DNA of 64,000 nucleotides from an uncultured Oscillospiraceae bacterium (GCA_947599875.1 CANQFV010000002.1:1-64000), one strand, 5' to 3'; positions 30,844 to 39,922 are shown, numbered from the stretch's first letter. Notes: generated by a model not told the origin, from the sequence alone. Made by a program: numbers and translations.

Positions 30844-30951
30844 TTTTTCTCCCCTCCCCCGGAGGGGAAATCAAGCCGGGCGCCGTCCCCGTACCATCCG
30901 TGAGGACAGCGCCGCGGCACCCATGACGACGAAGAAAGAAGTGATCCATTT

Positions 30952-32937
30952 TTGAACAAGAAGCCTACCCGCCGGCCGGATATCGGTTTTTATTTCTTCA
31001 TCCTGATCATACTGGTGGCGGCCATCTATCTGCTCAGCTCTCCGGAGGACACGTCCAGAGGTCTGGAGTATTCCGAGATGCGTCAGCAGTTTGTAGACGA
31101 GAACGTCCAGTACTTCACCATCGAGGACGGCGTCGTCTACATGGAGCTGAAAAAGCCCATCGACGAGGATTCCGGCACCAGCGTCTATCACGAGCTGAGG
31201 AACGAGTCCATCTTCTACAACGATCTGAACGAGGTGATCACCGACCAGTGGGAGCGTGGGATCCTGAAGTATGATCTGAAGCGGGACTATGCCACTCCCT
31301 GGTGGGTCACCATCATCCCCTATGTGATCATTATGATCGTCATGGTCATCGTCTGGTATGTGATGATGAACCGGATGGGCGCCGGAAACGGCGGCAATGC
31401 GGCGGGGCGCTTCGGTCACGCCCGCACCCGTCTGGCCTCCGAGGACAAGAAGAGGGTCACCTTCAACGATGTAGCCGGTGCCGACGAGGAGAAGGCGGAG
31501 CTTGAGGAGATCGTGGACTTTTTAAAGGATCCCCACAAGTACACGGCTCTGGGCGCCCGTATCCCCAAGGGCGTGCTGCTTGTCGGCCCTCCGGGCACAG
31601 GAAAGACGCTGCTGGCCAAGGCCGTGGCGGGGGAGGCAAACGTCCAGTTCCTCTCCATCTCCGGCTCGGACTTTGTGGAGCTTTATGTCGGCGTGGGCGC
31701 GTCCCGTGTGCGCGATCTTTTTGATCAGGCCAAGAAGCTGGCCCCCGCCATCATTTTCATTGACGAGATCGACGCGGTAGGCCGCCAGCGCGGCTCCGGT
31801 CTTGGCGGCGGTCACGACGAGCGGGAGCAGACCCTGAACCAGCTCCTGGTGGAGATGGACGGCTTTAACACAAACGAGGGCGTTATCGTCATGGCGGCCA
31901 CGAACCGGGCCGATATCCTGGACTCCGCCCTTCTCCGCTCAGGCCGCTTTGACAGGCAGGTCTTTGTGGGGATGCCTGACGTCAAGGGCCGTGAGGCCAT
32001 TTTGAGGATCCACTCCCGCGGCAAATCCCTGGGGGACGACGTGGACCTGGGGAGCATCGCCCGGGGCACCCCCGGCTTCTCCGGGGCGGATCTGGAGAAC
32101 CTGATGAACGAGGCGGCGCTTCTGGCCGCACGGGAGAACAAACCCTTTATCACCATGCCGGATGTGGACGAGGCCATTTTGAAGGTTCAGATGGGGCCGG
32201 AGAAGAAGTCCCGGAAGATGTCCGACAAGGCCCGGCGGCTCACGGCCTATCACGAGTCCGGCCACGCCATCACCGGCCTGTTCCTGAAGCATGTGGATCC
32301 GGTCCACTTCATCACCATCATCCCCCGCGGCCAGGCGGGCGGGTACACCCTGTTCAGGCCGGAGGAGGATCTGGAGAATTACCAGTCCCGTTCCGAGATG
32401 TTTGAAGACATCGTGGTGGATCTGGGCGGCAGGACGGCGGAGCGGCTGTTTTTGGACGATATCTCCACCGGAGCATCCGGGGATATCCAGGCCGCCACCA
32501 ACGTGGCGCGCTCTATGGTCACCCGCTACGGCATGAGCGACCGTCTGGGGCCCATCAGCTACGACAGCTCCGACCACTCCATCTTTATCGGCCGGGACTT
32601 CGGAACCACCAAGTCCTACTCCGAGGAGACGGCGGCCATGATCGATGAGGAGGTCAAGCACATCTTCGACGACGCCGCCAAGAAGTGCGAGGAGATCCTG
32701 ACCGAGCATAAGGACGCCCTGATCCGCTGCGCCGAGTACCTTCTGGAGCATGAGTCCATGACCGGCGAGGAGTTTAAGGCGCTGGCCCTGGACGGGGTCT
32801 ATCCCCAGGCCGGCCAGGGCGAGGAGCAGACCCCTGCGCCTGCCGCCCCGGAGGAGGACAGCCAGATCATGCGCGAGATCCGGGCCGAGGCCCTGGAGGA
32901 CGCCCGCCGCACAGAGATGGAAGAAAAACAAAAATAA
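30952..32937 (+). CDS. ftsH: ATP-dependent zinc metalloprotease FtsH
   Basis: Membrane-anchored AAA+ protease for quality control and regulated proteolysis. The 661-residue protein has two transmembrane segments (about 12-28 and 119-140) around an extracytoplasmic domain, then the AAA module with Walker A GPPGTGKT (212-219), Walker B IIFIDEID and the SRH containing ATNRAD, then the M41 protease with HESGH (434-438) as zinc site. The start appears to be TTG at 30952, giving [10 protein letters not shown], a normal N-terminus; the ribosome site is weak. It ends the gdpP-to-ftsH run and is followed by a terminator. Confidence 0.97.
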   Translation: MNKKPTRRPDIGFYFFILIILVAAIYLLSSPEDTSRGLEYSEMRQQFVDENVQYFTIEDGVVYMELKKPIDEDSGTSVYHELRNESIFYNDLNEVITDQWERGILKYDLKRDYATPWWVTIIPYVIIMIVMVIVWYVMMNRMGAGNGGNAAGRFGHARTRLASEDKKRVTFNDVAGADEEKAELEEIVDFLKDPHKYTALGARIPKGVLLVGPPGTGKTLLAKAVAGEANVQFLSISGSDFVELYVGVGASRVRDLFDQAKKLAPAIIFIDEIDAVGRQRGSGLGGGHDEREQTLNQLLVEMDGFNTNEGVIVMAATNRADILDSALLRSGRFDRQVFVGMPDVKGREAILRIHSRGKSLGDDVDLGSIARGTPGFSGADLENLMNEAALLAARENKPFITMPDVDEAILKVQMGPEKKSRKMSDKARRLTAYHESGHAITGLFLKHVDPVHFITIIPRGQAGGYTLFRPEEDLENYQSRSEMFEDIVVDLGGRTAERLFLDDISTGASGDIQAATNVARSMVTRYGMSDRLGPISYDSSDHSIFIGRDFGTTKSYSEETAAMIDEEVKHIFDDAAKKCEEILTEHKDALIRCAEYLLEHESMTGEEFKALALDGVYPQAGQGEEQTPAPAAPEEDSQIMREIRAEALEDARRTEMEEKQK

Positions 32938-32948
32938 ATGTCTGGCGA

Positions 32949-32990
32949 AAAAGGTGTGCGGTTTCTCCGAGGAGAAACCGCACACCTTTT
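32949..32990 (+). terminator. Terminator of ftsH
   Basis: A perfect 20-base-pair inverted repeat (32949-32968 with 32971-32990) with a 2-base loop, four A at one end and four T at the other. It begins 11 bases past the ftsH stop. Confidence 0.85.
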
Positions 32991-33016
32991 CCTGCCAAGG
33001 GGGGACGGAGGCTGGC

Positions 33017-33188
33017 TTGGAAGGCCTGAAGGCCTTCCAATGCCAAGGGGATGCGTGCGAGAAAATGCCCATGAATTCTGCGGAATTCATGGGCATTTTC
33101 CCTGCTGCCGCGCTGTGCGACCAGTCTGCGGACTGGACACTTGCGCGGCAAGAGGAATTTTTTCCAAGGCGCATGTCCTTGGAAAAAA
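33017..33188 (+). ncRNA. Multi-hairpin structured element, copy A
   Basis: Four hairpins occur in a row. hp1 is 33017-33026 with 33031-33040 (loop TGAA). hp2 is 33061-33078 with 33083-33100 (18 pairs, loop TGCG). hp3 is an outer stem TGCCGCGC (33106-33113) with GCGCGGCA (33143-33150) enclosing CCAGTC-TGCG-GACTGG. hp4 is TTTTTTCCAAGG with CCTTGGAAAAAA around CGCATGT (33158-33188). The linker CAAGGGGATGCGTGCG, the joint TTTTCCCTGC and the single-stranded ACACTTGCG are shared with copy B at 48165-48331, while all stems differ and still pair. No coding frame or promoter is apparent. It may be an RNA gene, an RNA part of a longer transcript, or a mobile structured repeat; the strand is a guess. 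Confidence 0.6.
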
Positions 33189-33220
33189 TATTTGAAATGG
33201 GGGGACGAGGGACGGGGCAG

Positions 33221-33700
33221 TTTCCGTTATACGGAAGCTTTCACCCGGCGTTACAGAGGGACGGTTCTTTAGTCCCACCTGCGGTGGTACAAAAAAACCG
33301 TCCCTCAAGTCCCGCCTTTTACGGGGGCCTGGAGACGGCATACCGGGGCCCCACGCAATCGTGATTGCGTGGGGAGAGGAGGAGCGAAGTCTGCGAGTGA
33401 GCCGCGCCGCCTGCGGCGCGGGGAGCTATCGCGACTTCCGCGACGACGAAAGGAACCGTCCCCGTCGTGAGGCAATGGAGGCGCTCAGTTATCGCGGCAC
33501 GGGCCGATGAGGTCATCGGCCCCTACAAGGGGGTCCCTTACAGACTGTAGGGGCCGCCTCTCGATTTTGCACCATTGTCCGAATCACGGCATTTGGACTA
33601 TGTAGGGGCCGACGACCTCGTCGGCCCGTGTTTCGATATCCACCGAGCATCGATTCAACGCAGCTCAAACAGCACGGGCCTCCGTAGGCGGAGGCCCGTA
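33221..33700. repeat. Cluster of palindromic REP-like repeats, no gene
   Basis: This noncoding tract is packed with hairpins. Three related palindromes share the edge ACGGGCC/GGCCCGT: 33501-33522 (GGGCCGATGA-GG-TCATCGGCCC), 33606-33627 (GGGCCGACGA-CC-TCGTCGGCCC) and 33674-33699 (ACGGGCCTCCG-TAGG-CGGAGGCCCGT). The first two, with outer CCTACA/TGTAGG, are in opposite orientation. Other hairpins are at 33256-33306 (AGGGACGGTT arms with an inner CCACC/GGTGG), 33349-33374 (CCCCACGCAATC) and 33402-33421 (CCGCGCCGC). The remainder to 33785 shows no open frame with a ribosome site. Such clusters resemble REP or MITE-derived intergenic repeats. Confidence 0.7.
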
Positions 33701-33785
33701 CAGATTGGATTTACGGTAACGTTCTTTTTTCGTTCCTCTGAGGAGGTGTACAGCGGGGAGGATTCTTCGTAGGGCGCCGGGGAAT

Positions 33786-35924
33786 TTACCTTATTTGCAG
33801 GCCGAGTCTTGTTCCCAGGCCGCTGAGGAGGTCGTTTGTGATCGTCCCGGCCAGCTTGGCAAGCTCCGGGGCGGTGATCTCCTCCTGGCCGTCCCGTCCG
33901 ATGAGGGTTGCCGTATCGCCGGGGGCCACGTCCGGAATGTCCGTGACATCCACGGCCATCTGATCCATGCACACGGCTCCCGCCACCGGGGCCTTGCGGC
34001 CGTGGAGCAGGACATAGCCCACGCCGCCGGACAGCTCCCGGAGATACCCGTCGCCGTAGCCGATGGGGAGGATGGCGATCCGCCGGGGGCCAGGCTGCCG
34101 GAAGGGGCCGCCGTAGCCCACCCCCTCCCCCTCCGGGATCCGGCGCACAAGCGCCACCCGGGCGTAAAGGGACAGGGCGGGACGGAGGGCCGGCGTGAGG
34201 ATCGTCTGATCCTCCGGGTCGGACAGGACGCCGTAGATCCCCAGGCCCACCCGGACATACCCCGCGGTAAGCTCCGGGTAATTCAGCATCCCGTATGTAC
34301 TCTGGATATGGACGGCGGGGGGCGTTATGCCCCGCTCACGAAGCGCCCGGGCCACAGCGGCAAACCGTCTGCCCTGCTCCACGGTGAAGGCGGCGTCCGC
34401 CGCCTCCCGGCTCTCCGAGCAGGCCAGGTGGGTGAACATGCCCGTAATACGCAGGTTCTTTAAACCGAAGACCCCGGCAATATCCTCTGTGTCGTCCCAG
34501 GGGATCCCCAGGCGGTGCATCCCGGTGTCGATCTTCAGGTGGACGCGAAGGGGCACACCCCGCCGGTTCAGGGCATCCGCGTGTTCCCGGCTCACCACCG
34601 TCTGGGTCAGGCGATACTTTTTCAGCTCCCCGGCCCGGCCGGGGTCGGTATAGCCCAAAACCAAAATTTCCCCGTGGATGCCGTATCTGCGCAGGGCGAT
34701 CCCCTCGTCGGCTGTGGCCACGGCCCAAGCCCGGACGCCGTCCCGCTCCAGAAGGCGGGCCAGCTCCAGATCCCCGTGGCCGTAGGCGTTGGCCTTCACC
34801 ACCGCCATGAGAGAGCTTCCCTCCGGCAGGAGCTTGCGAAGCTCCGCCACGTTGGAGGTGACGGCCCCGGCGTCAACCACCCGCCAGGCCCGGCAGGTCT
34901 CCCGATCCGGCCCGGGGCGTCTCATCCGCTCCAGCAGCACGGCCGCCGGGAGGGATACGGCCGCCGTGGCGGCACAGACAGCCAGGAAGTGTATGAGGTT
35001 GTTCTCCACCAGAAGTTCCCACAGCCCCAGGGGCCTTGCCACGAGGCGGATCCCCAGGATCGCCAGGGGGTGGAGGATATAGACCAGGGTGGCGAAGGAG
35101 CGGGCGGTCTTGTGCCGCGGGCCGCGGAATGAGCGGAGAAGGTCAAAGAGGAAGAAGGCGCAGGCCGGGAGCGTCAGGTACATGGTGTAGTATCTGGCCC
35201 AATCCAGGCGCCTTAAAAGCAGGGCCTCCGCCCCCATGAGGACAAGGCTGACGGCCAGCCCCGCCCCAGAGGCAAGGGGCCTGGGCATCTTTCCCCCGTC
35301 CCGGGCACGGGCGCCCAGCACGAAGAACAGCGGCGCGAAAAAGAGGCCGTTTCTCGTCCTGTCCATGCACTGGAACAGGAGGGAATAAAAGCCGGAGAGG
35401 CCGGGGACGGAGCGGACGGCCCCGTACCAGCTGTCCCCAAAGACGCCGACGAGGTAGAGCAGCCCCGTCACGGCGAAGGCGGCGGGATAGTCATACCGCC
35501 GAATCAGATACCAGGCGATCACCGCCCCCAGCGCCGCGGCGGGCATGTACCACAGGTGATACATAGTCCCGTCAACCGCCAGATCCCGCAGAAGGCCCGG
35601 GAGGGTGAAGGAGTCCGTGAAATAGCCGTTATAGATGTTCACCGGCAGGTACAAAACCACTGCCAGCAGGTAAACGCTCACCGTGCGGCCCACAAACTTC
35701 CACAGCCGCCGACTGTCGGCGGCGTACCGTGTGACGGTGAAGAAGCCGCTTGTCATAAAGAAGAAGGGCACCGCCACCCTGGCGGCCACGCTGACCAGGA
35801 GGAAATCCCCGTCGGCGGTGAGCTTTGCCAGGGGCGAGACGTGGATGGCCGCCACAAGGAAGGCCGCCGCCACGCGGAAAATGTCGATCCCGGGGTATCC
35901 TCTCCCCCGCTCCTCCCCGCTCAC
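33786..35924 (-). CDS. vanT: VanT-like membrane serine/alanine racemase (acyltransferase-racemase fusion)
   Basis: A 712-residue two-domain protein. Residues 1-335 form an acyltransferase-3-type membrane domain with about ten hydrophobic segments; residues 345-712 are a fold-type III PLP racemase with the PLP lysine Lys377 in AVVKANAYGHG and the second-base tyrosine in GYGGPF. This combination is the hallmark of VanT, which supplies D-Ser in vanC/E/G-type systems. Near the C-terminus TITNDLL has Asn (697) where ordinary alanine racemases have Tyr (TISYE); an Asn there is, as I recall, characteristic of VanT. The GTG start overlaps the stop of the vanG-like ligase by four bases. It could still act mainly as an alanine racemase. 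Confidence 0.8.
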   Translation of the reverse strand: MSGEERGRGYPGIDIFRVAAAFLVAAIHVSPLAKLTADGDFLLVSVAARVAVPFFFMTSGFFTVTRYAADSRRLWKFVGRTVSVYLLAVVLYLPVNIYNGYFTDSFTLPGLLRDLAVDGTMYHLWYMPAAALGAVIAWYLIRRYDYPAAFAVTGLLYLVGVFGDSWYGAVRSVPGLSGFYSLLFQCMDRTRNGLFFAPLFFVLGARARDGGKMPRPLASGAGLAVSLVLMGAEALLLRRLDWARYYTMYLTLPACAFFLFDLLRSFRGPRHKTARSFATLVYILHPLAILGIRLVARPLGLWELLVENNLIHFLAVCAATAAVSLPAAVLLERMRRPGPDRETCRAWRVVDAGAVTSNVAELRKLLPEGSSLMAVVKANAYGHGDLELARLLERDGVRAWAVATADEGIALRRYGIHGEILVLGYTDPGRAGELKKYRLTQTVVSREHADALNRRGVPLRVHLKIDTGMHRLGIPWDDTEDIAGVFGLKNLRITGMFTHLACSESREAADAAFTVEQGRRFAAVARALRERGITPPAVHIQSTYGMLNYPELTAGYVRVGLGIYGVLSDPEDQTILTPALRPALSLYARVALVRRIPEGEGVGYGGPFRQPGPRRIAILPIGYGDGYLRELSGGVGYVLLHGRKAPVAGAVCMDQMAVDVTDIPDVAPGDTATLIGRDGQEEITAPELAKLAGTITNDLLSGLGTRLGLQIR

Positions 35925-36967
35925 AGAACCGTCTCCAAGATCCTGGAGACGACCTGGCGGAAGTCCAGGCCGATCCCGCGCATCATGCCCGGGAAACGGC
36001 TGTGGCCGGTGAAGCCGGGGATGGTGTTCACCTCGTTAAACACGATCTCCCCCTCCGGCGTCAGGAACATGTCCACACGGGCAAAGCAGGCGCAGTCCAG
36101 CGCCCGATAGATAGTCCGGGCCGCCTGGGTGATCCGCTCCTCCGTCTCCGGGGAGATGCGGGCGGGCATCAGGATCTCCGCCGTGTCGGTGTTGTACTTC
36201 TCCTGGAAGTCAAAGAACCCGCCGTGAAGCAGGATCTCGTCCACGCGGCCGACGGTCAGCTCCTCCGTACCCATGACGGCGCAGCCTACCTCAAAGCCCT
36301 CCACGGCCTTTTCGGCCAGGGCGCGGGTGTCGTAGCGCAGGGCCTCGTCCATCGCGGCTTCCAGCTCCGCCGGATCCTCCACCCGGGTGACGCCGAAGGA
36401 GGAGCCGGCCCGGACGGGCTTGACAAACAGGGGGAAGCCGATCTCATCCGGGATGCGCACCAGGGCAGCCGCCTTGCTGCGGGCGTCAAACTCCACCGAC
36501 TCCGGCACGGCGATCCCGGCGGCCTGGACCAGGGTGTGGGCGCGGGACTTGTCCATGCACAGGGCGGAGGACAGCGCGCCGCAGCCGACAACGGGGATCC
36601 CCGCCAGCTCCAGCATTCCCTGGACGGTGCCGTCCTCCCCGTTGCGGCCGTGGAGAACCGGGAACACCGCGTCCACCTCCACACGGCGGACGCCCTGCCC
36701 GATCAGCTCCACAAGGCCCCGCTGGGAGCGGCTGACGCAGACGGTCACCGGGGTGAGCAGGGCGGGATCCTGATGCCACTTGTCCTCCGGGATCAGCTCC
36801 AGGGGGCCGGAATAGCGATACCAGTCCCCCTCCCGGGTGATGCCCACGGGGATCACGTCGTATTTTTCCGTGTCAATGGCGCAGATGACGGCGTGTCCGG
36901 ACTGAAGGGACACCCCATATTCACTGGACATTCCGCCGAAAAGGACGGCGACAGTCTTTTTCTTCAT
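35921..36967 (-). CDS. vanG: VanG-like D-alanine-D-serine (or D-Ala-D-Ala) ligase
   Basis: ATP-grasp dipeptide ligase of 348 residues making the terminus of the peptidoglycan stem peptide. Motifs include LFGGMSSEYGVSLQS, VFPVLHGRNGEDGTVQG, LFVKPVRAGSSFGV and FNEVNTIPGFTGHSRFP. Features I associate with VanG rather than housekeeping Ddl are GITREGDWYRYSG, GCGALSSALCMDKSRAH and GFFDFQEKYNTDTAEILMPARI. The protein resembles enterococcal VanG over its length from memory, including the same size. It is followed in an overlapping operon by the VanT-like racemase. No vanXY, vanRS or vanW gene is nearby. The start was taken at the ATG giving MKKKTVAVLFGG; GGAGG is 12 bases upstream. Confidence 0.8.
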   Translation of the reverse strand: MKKKTVAVLFGGMSSEYGVSLQSGHAVICAIDTEKYDVIPVGITREGDWYRYSGPLELIPEDKWHQDPALLTPVTVCVSRSQRGLVELIGQGVRRVEVDAVFPVLHGRNGEDGTVQGMLELAGIPVVGCGALSSALCMDKSRAHTLVQAAGIAVPESVEFDARSKAAALVRIPDEIGFPLFVKPVRAGSSFGVTRVEDPAELEAAMDEALRYDTRALAEKAVEGFEVGCAVMGTEELTVGRVDEILLHGGFFDFQEKYNTDTAEILMPARISPETEERITQAARTIYRALDCACFARVDMFLTPEGEIVFNEVNTIPGFTGHSRFPGMMRGIGLDFRQVVSRILETVL

Positions 36968-37061
36968 TGGTAAAAATCGCCTCCGGCTAAATTTTTGCCG
37001 CGGGCGGGCTTTTTTCGGCAAAGGGCCGGTTCGGAAGCCGCGCCACGGCGTTTTTTGTCTC

Positions 37062-37092
37062 AAAAACCCCCGGACGGCGGACCCGTCCGGGG
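37062..37092 (-). terminator. Terminator of lysA
   Basis: CCCCGGACGG pairs with CCGTCCGGGG around a 5-base loop, followed on the minus strand by G then five T. It begins 17 bases past the lysA stop and separates lysA from the vanG-like gene. Confidence 0.85.
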
Positions 37093-37108
37093 CGTGCTGA
37101 TGGTTTGC

Positions 37109-38347
37109 TCAGAAAATCACGGTGGCAAAGTAATCGTCAGGTGTCTCCGCACGGCGGATCAGCTCGCTTGAGCCGTCCTCCTTCAGAAGCACCTCCGCGG
37201 AGCGGAGCTTGCCGTTGTAGTTGTAGCCCATAGCGTGGCCGTGGGCGCCGGTGTCGTGGATGACAAGCAGGTCGCCGGTGTCGATCTCCGGAAGCTCCCG
37301 GTCGATGGCGAACTTGTCGTTGTTCTCGCAAAGCCCGCCCACCACGTCGTAAAGGTGGTCGTGGGGCGCGTCCTCCTTGCCCAGAACGGTTATGTGGTGA
37401 TAGGCCCCGTACATGGCCGGGCGCATCAGGTTGCAGGCGCATGCGTCAACGCCGATGTACTCCTTGTAGATGTGCTTTTCGTGGATGGCGCGGGTCAGCA
37501 GGCAGCCGTAAGGCCCCAGCATGTAGCGGCCCAGCTCCGTGAAGATCTTCACGTCCCCCATGCCGGCGGGGACGAGGATCTCGTTGTACGCCTCCCGGAC
37601 GCCGTTGGCGATGACCTGGATGTTGGGGGCGATCTGGTCGGGATAATAGGGGATCCCGATGCCGCCGGACAGGTTCACAAAGCTGATGTGGGCGCCGGTG
37701 GCCTTGTGAAGCTCCACCGCCAGGGTGAAAAGCTGCCGGGCCATCATGGGGTAATACTCATTGAAGATGGCGTTGGACACAAGAAAGGCGTGGATGCCGA
37801 AGTTCTTGGCGCCCAGGGCCATCAGATCCCGGTAGGCGCTTTTCATCTGGCCGCGGGTCATGCCGTATTTGGCGTCCCGGGGGTTATCCATGATCTGGTT
37901 GGCCACGGAGAAGACCCCGCCGGGGTTGAAGCGGCAGCAGACGGTGGAGGGGATCCCGCACAGGTCGCTGAGGAACTTCACATGGGTGTAGTCGTCCAGG
38001 TTGATCAGGGCCCCCAGCTCCTTTGCCTTGCACATATCGGCCTGGGGCGTCTCATTGGAGGAGAACATGATGTCCTCCCCGCTAAAACCGCACCTCTCGC
38101 TCATCATAAGCTCGGTGAGGCTGGAGCAGTCCACGCCGCAGCCCTCCTCCTTCAAGATCCTGAGGATCTTGGGGGTGGGGGTGGCCTTCACCGCGAAATA
38201 TTCCTTATAGCCGGGATTCCAGGAAAACGCCTGGTAGAGGCGGCGGGCATTTTCCCGGATGCCCTTCTCGTCGTAGACGTACAGAGGGGTGCCGTAACGG
38301 GCGGCCAGCTCCTCAAACTTTTCCTTAGAGGCAAAGGTTTTCTTCAT
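37109..38347 (-). CDS. lysA: Diaminopimelate decarboxylase
   Basis: PLP enzyme converting meso-diaminopimelate to lysine, the last step of lysine synthesis. The 412-residue protein has the fold-type III barrel with the PLP lysine Lys54 in YFAVKATPTP, VDCSSLTEL, the glycine loop LSGGIGIPYY and a C-terminal beta domain where VDACACNLMRPAMYGAYH supplies the second active-site Cys/substrate residues. Other family members such as carboxynorspermidine decarboxylase are less likely given VKATPTPK and GVDCSS. The start has GGAGG 9 bases upstream and a good promoter at 38381-38409. The 34-base leader leaves no room for a lysine riboswitch. Confidence 0.9.
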   Translation of the reverse strand: MKKTFASKEKFEELAARYGTPLYVYDEKGIRENARRLYQAFSWNPGYKEYFAVKATPTPKILRILKEEGCGVDCSSLTELMMSERCGFSGEDIMFSSNETPQADMCKAKELGALINLDDYTHVKFLSDLCGIPSTVCCRFNPGGVFSVANQIMDNPRDAKYGMTRGQMKSAYRDLMALGAKNFGIHAFLVSNAIFNEYYPMMARQLFTLAVELHKATGAHISFVNLSGGIGIPYYPDQIAPNIQVIANGVREAYNEILVPAGMGDVKIFTELGRYMLGPYGCLLTRAIHEKHIYKEYIGVDACACNLMRPAMYGAYHHITVLGKEDAPHDHLYDVVGGLCENNDKFAIDRELPEIDTGDLLVIHDTGAHGHAMGYNYNGKLRSAEVLLKEDGSSELIRRAETPDDYFATVIF

Positions 38348-38380
38348 CGCGATAACCCTCCAAAGTGAGAATACATATTC

Positions 38381-38409
38381 ATTTTAAACCATTTTCCAGG
38401 TCATTGCAA
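38381..38409 (-). promoter_or_regulatory. Promoter of lysA
   Basis: On the minus strand TTGCAA, a 17-base spacer and TAAAAT. Confidence 0.65.
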
Positions 38410-38503
38410 CTGTTTCGCGCAAAGAATATTACACCTAATTTTATGGGCCCGGCAGGGCTTTTTTATCCTTTTCGACAAAAAATCCGTTCTTCCCCGTTTC
38501 CCC

Positions 38504-38533
38504 TTGACGGTTTGCCATTTTCAGTGCTATATT
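38504..38533 (+). promoter_or_regulatory. Promoter of uraA
   Basis: TTGACG, an 18-base spacer and TATATT, 48 bases before the start codon. No PyrR attenuator fits between it and the gene. Confidence 0.65.
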
Positions 38534-38580
38534 TTCCCCAGCAAATGTCGAAAAACATACCGGAGAGGATGGAAACAAGC

Positions 38581-39906
38581 ATGAATCTTACTTACAACAT
38601 CAAAGACAAACCCGGATTCGGCAAAACCGTAGTCTTCGCCCTCCAGCAGCTGCTGGCCATCATGGCCGCCACCATCGCAGTGCCGGGCGCCGTGGGCAAC
38701 GGCATGAGCCAGACCGCCGCCCTGTTCGGGGCCGGCGTGGGCACCCTTGTGTATCTCCTTTTCACCCGCTTCAAAAGCCCCGTGTTCCTGGGCAGCTCCT
38801 TCGCGTTCCTTGGCTCCATGAACGCCGCCTTCGCGGGGGCCGTCTCCGTGCAGATCGGCTACGCCGGGCTGATCATCGGCGCGCTGTTCGCCGGCCTTGT
38901 CTATGTGTTCCTGGCGGTCATCGTAAAGCTGGTGGGCGTCAAGTGGATCGACAAGCTCATGCCCCCTGTGATCATCGGGCCCACCGTGGCTATCATCGGG
39001 CTCTCCCTGGCCGGGAACGCCGTCCGTGACATGCTGGGCACCTCCGGGGCCGTGGCCGCCGGGACCTCCACCTATGTGTGCATCGTCTGCGGCCTTGTGA
39101 CTCTGGCCGTCACGATGATCTGCTCCGTCTACGGCAAGAAGATGCTGCGGATGATCCCCTTCATCATCGGCATCCTGGCCGGGTATCTTGTGGCGCTGTG
39201 CTTCACCCTGATCGGCAGGGCCACCGACAGCGCCGCCCTGACGGTCATTGACTTTGGCAAGTTCTCCTCCATGACCTGGATCCCCGATTTCACCTTCCTC
39301 ACCGCCGCCAAGGGCCTCTCCGGTGTGACCGGGTCGTATCTGGCCACTCTGGCCGTGGCGTATGTGCCTGTGGCCTTCGTGGTCTTTGCCGAACACATCG
39401 CCGACCACAAGAACCTCTCCTCCATCATCGGCATCGAGCTGCTGAAGGACCCCGGCCTTGACCACACCCTGCTGGGCGACGGCGTGGGCTCCATCGCCGG
39501 CGCACTCTTCGGCGGCTGCCCCAACACCACCTACGGCGAGAGCGTGGGCTGCGTGGCCATCTCCGGCAACGCCTCCGTCGTCACCATCCTGTACACCGCC
39601 ATTCTGGCTATGCTCATCAGCTTCTTCGGCCCCTTCGCCACCTTCCTGGCCACCATCCCCAGCTGCGTCATGGGCGGCGTCTGCGTGGCGCTCTACGGCT
39701 TCATCGCCGTCTCCGGACTGAAGATGATCCAGGCCGTGGATCTCAACGACAACCACAACCTGTTTGTGGTCTCCGTGATCCTCATCGCCGGCGTGGGCGG
39801 GATGACCCTCTCCTTCGGCAAGGTCACCATCACCGAGGTCGCCTGCGCCCTGATCCTGGGCATCCTGGCCAACACCCTGCTGTCCCGGAAAAAGGCCGAT
39901 CGGTAA
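38581..39906 (+). CDS. uraA: Uracil permease (NCS2 family)
   Basis: Proton-coupled nucleobase importer in the cytoplasmic membrane, most like UraA/PyrP. The 441-residue protein has the expected hydrophobic pattern of about 14 segments. Signature stretches are LAIMAATIAVPGAVGNGM in helix 1, FLGSSFAFLGSM in the unwound helix 3, VVFAEHIADHKNLSSIIG with the substrate-binding Glu, and GCPNTTYGESVG with the second Glu. These are the uracil-type motifs, so uracil is favoured over xanthine. The start gives MNLTYNIKDKPG; an in-frame ATG 12 bases earlier sits directly on the GGAGAGG ribosome site and is less likely. Confidence 0.93.
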   Translation: MNLTYNIKDKPGFGKTVVFALQQLLAIMAATIAVPGAVGNGMSQTAALFGAGVGTLVYLLFTRFKSPVFLGSSFAFLGSMNAAFAGAVSVQIGYAGLIIGALFAGLVYVFLAVIVKLVGVKWIDKLMPPVIIGPTVAIIGLSLAGNAVRDMLGTSGAVAAGTSTYVCIVCGLVTLAVTMICSVYGKKMLRMIPFIIGILAGYLVALCFTLIGRATDSAALTVIDFGKFSSMTWIPDFTFLTAAKGLSGVTGSYLATLAVAYVPVAFVVFAEHIADHKNLSSIIGIELLKDPGLDHTLLGDGVGSIAGALFGGCPNTTYGESVGCVAISGNASVVTILYTAILAMLISFFGPFATFLATIPSCVMGGVCVALYGFIAVSGLKMIQAVDLNDNHNLFVVSVILIAGVGGMTLSFGKVTITEVACALILGILANTLLSRKKADR

Positions 39907-39922
39907 ACCCCTGTAAACCGGC

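Noticed and set aside
30844-30951. Terminator between hpt and ftsH
   Set aside because: The hairpin CCCCTCC/GGAGGGG is short and followed by AAATC, not a T-run. Read-through from hpt into ftsH is likely.
36968-37061. Third copy of the structured element, from GGGCTTTTTTCGGCAAAGGG
   Set aside because: The match to the hp1-linker part of copy B is limited to a few bases; the stretch is explained by a short TTTGCCG/CGGCAAA hairpin in the leader of the vanG-like gene and hp2 to hp4 are missing.
38348-38380. Lysine riboswitch upstream of lysA
   Set aside because: The promoter at 38381-38409 leaves a leader of only about 34 bases, far too short for an L-box.
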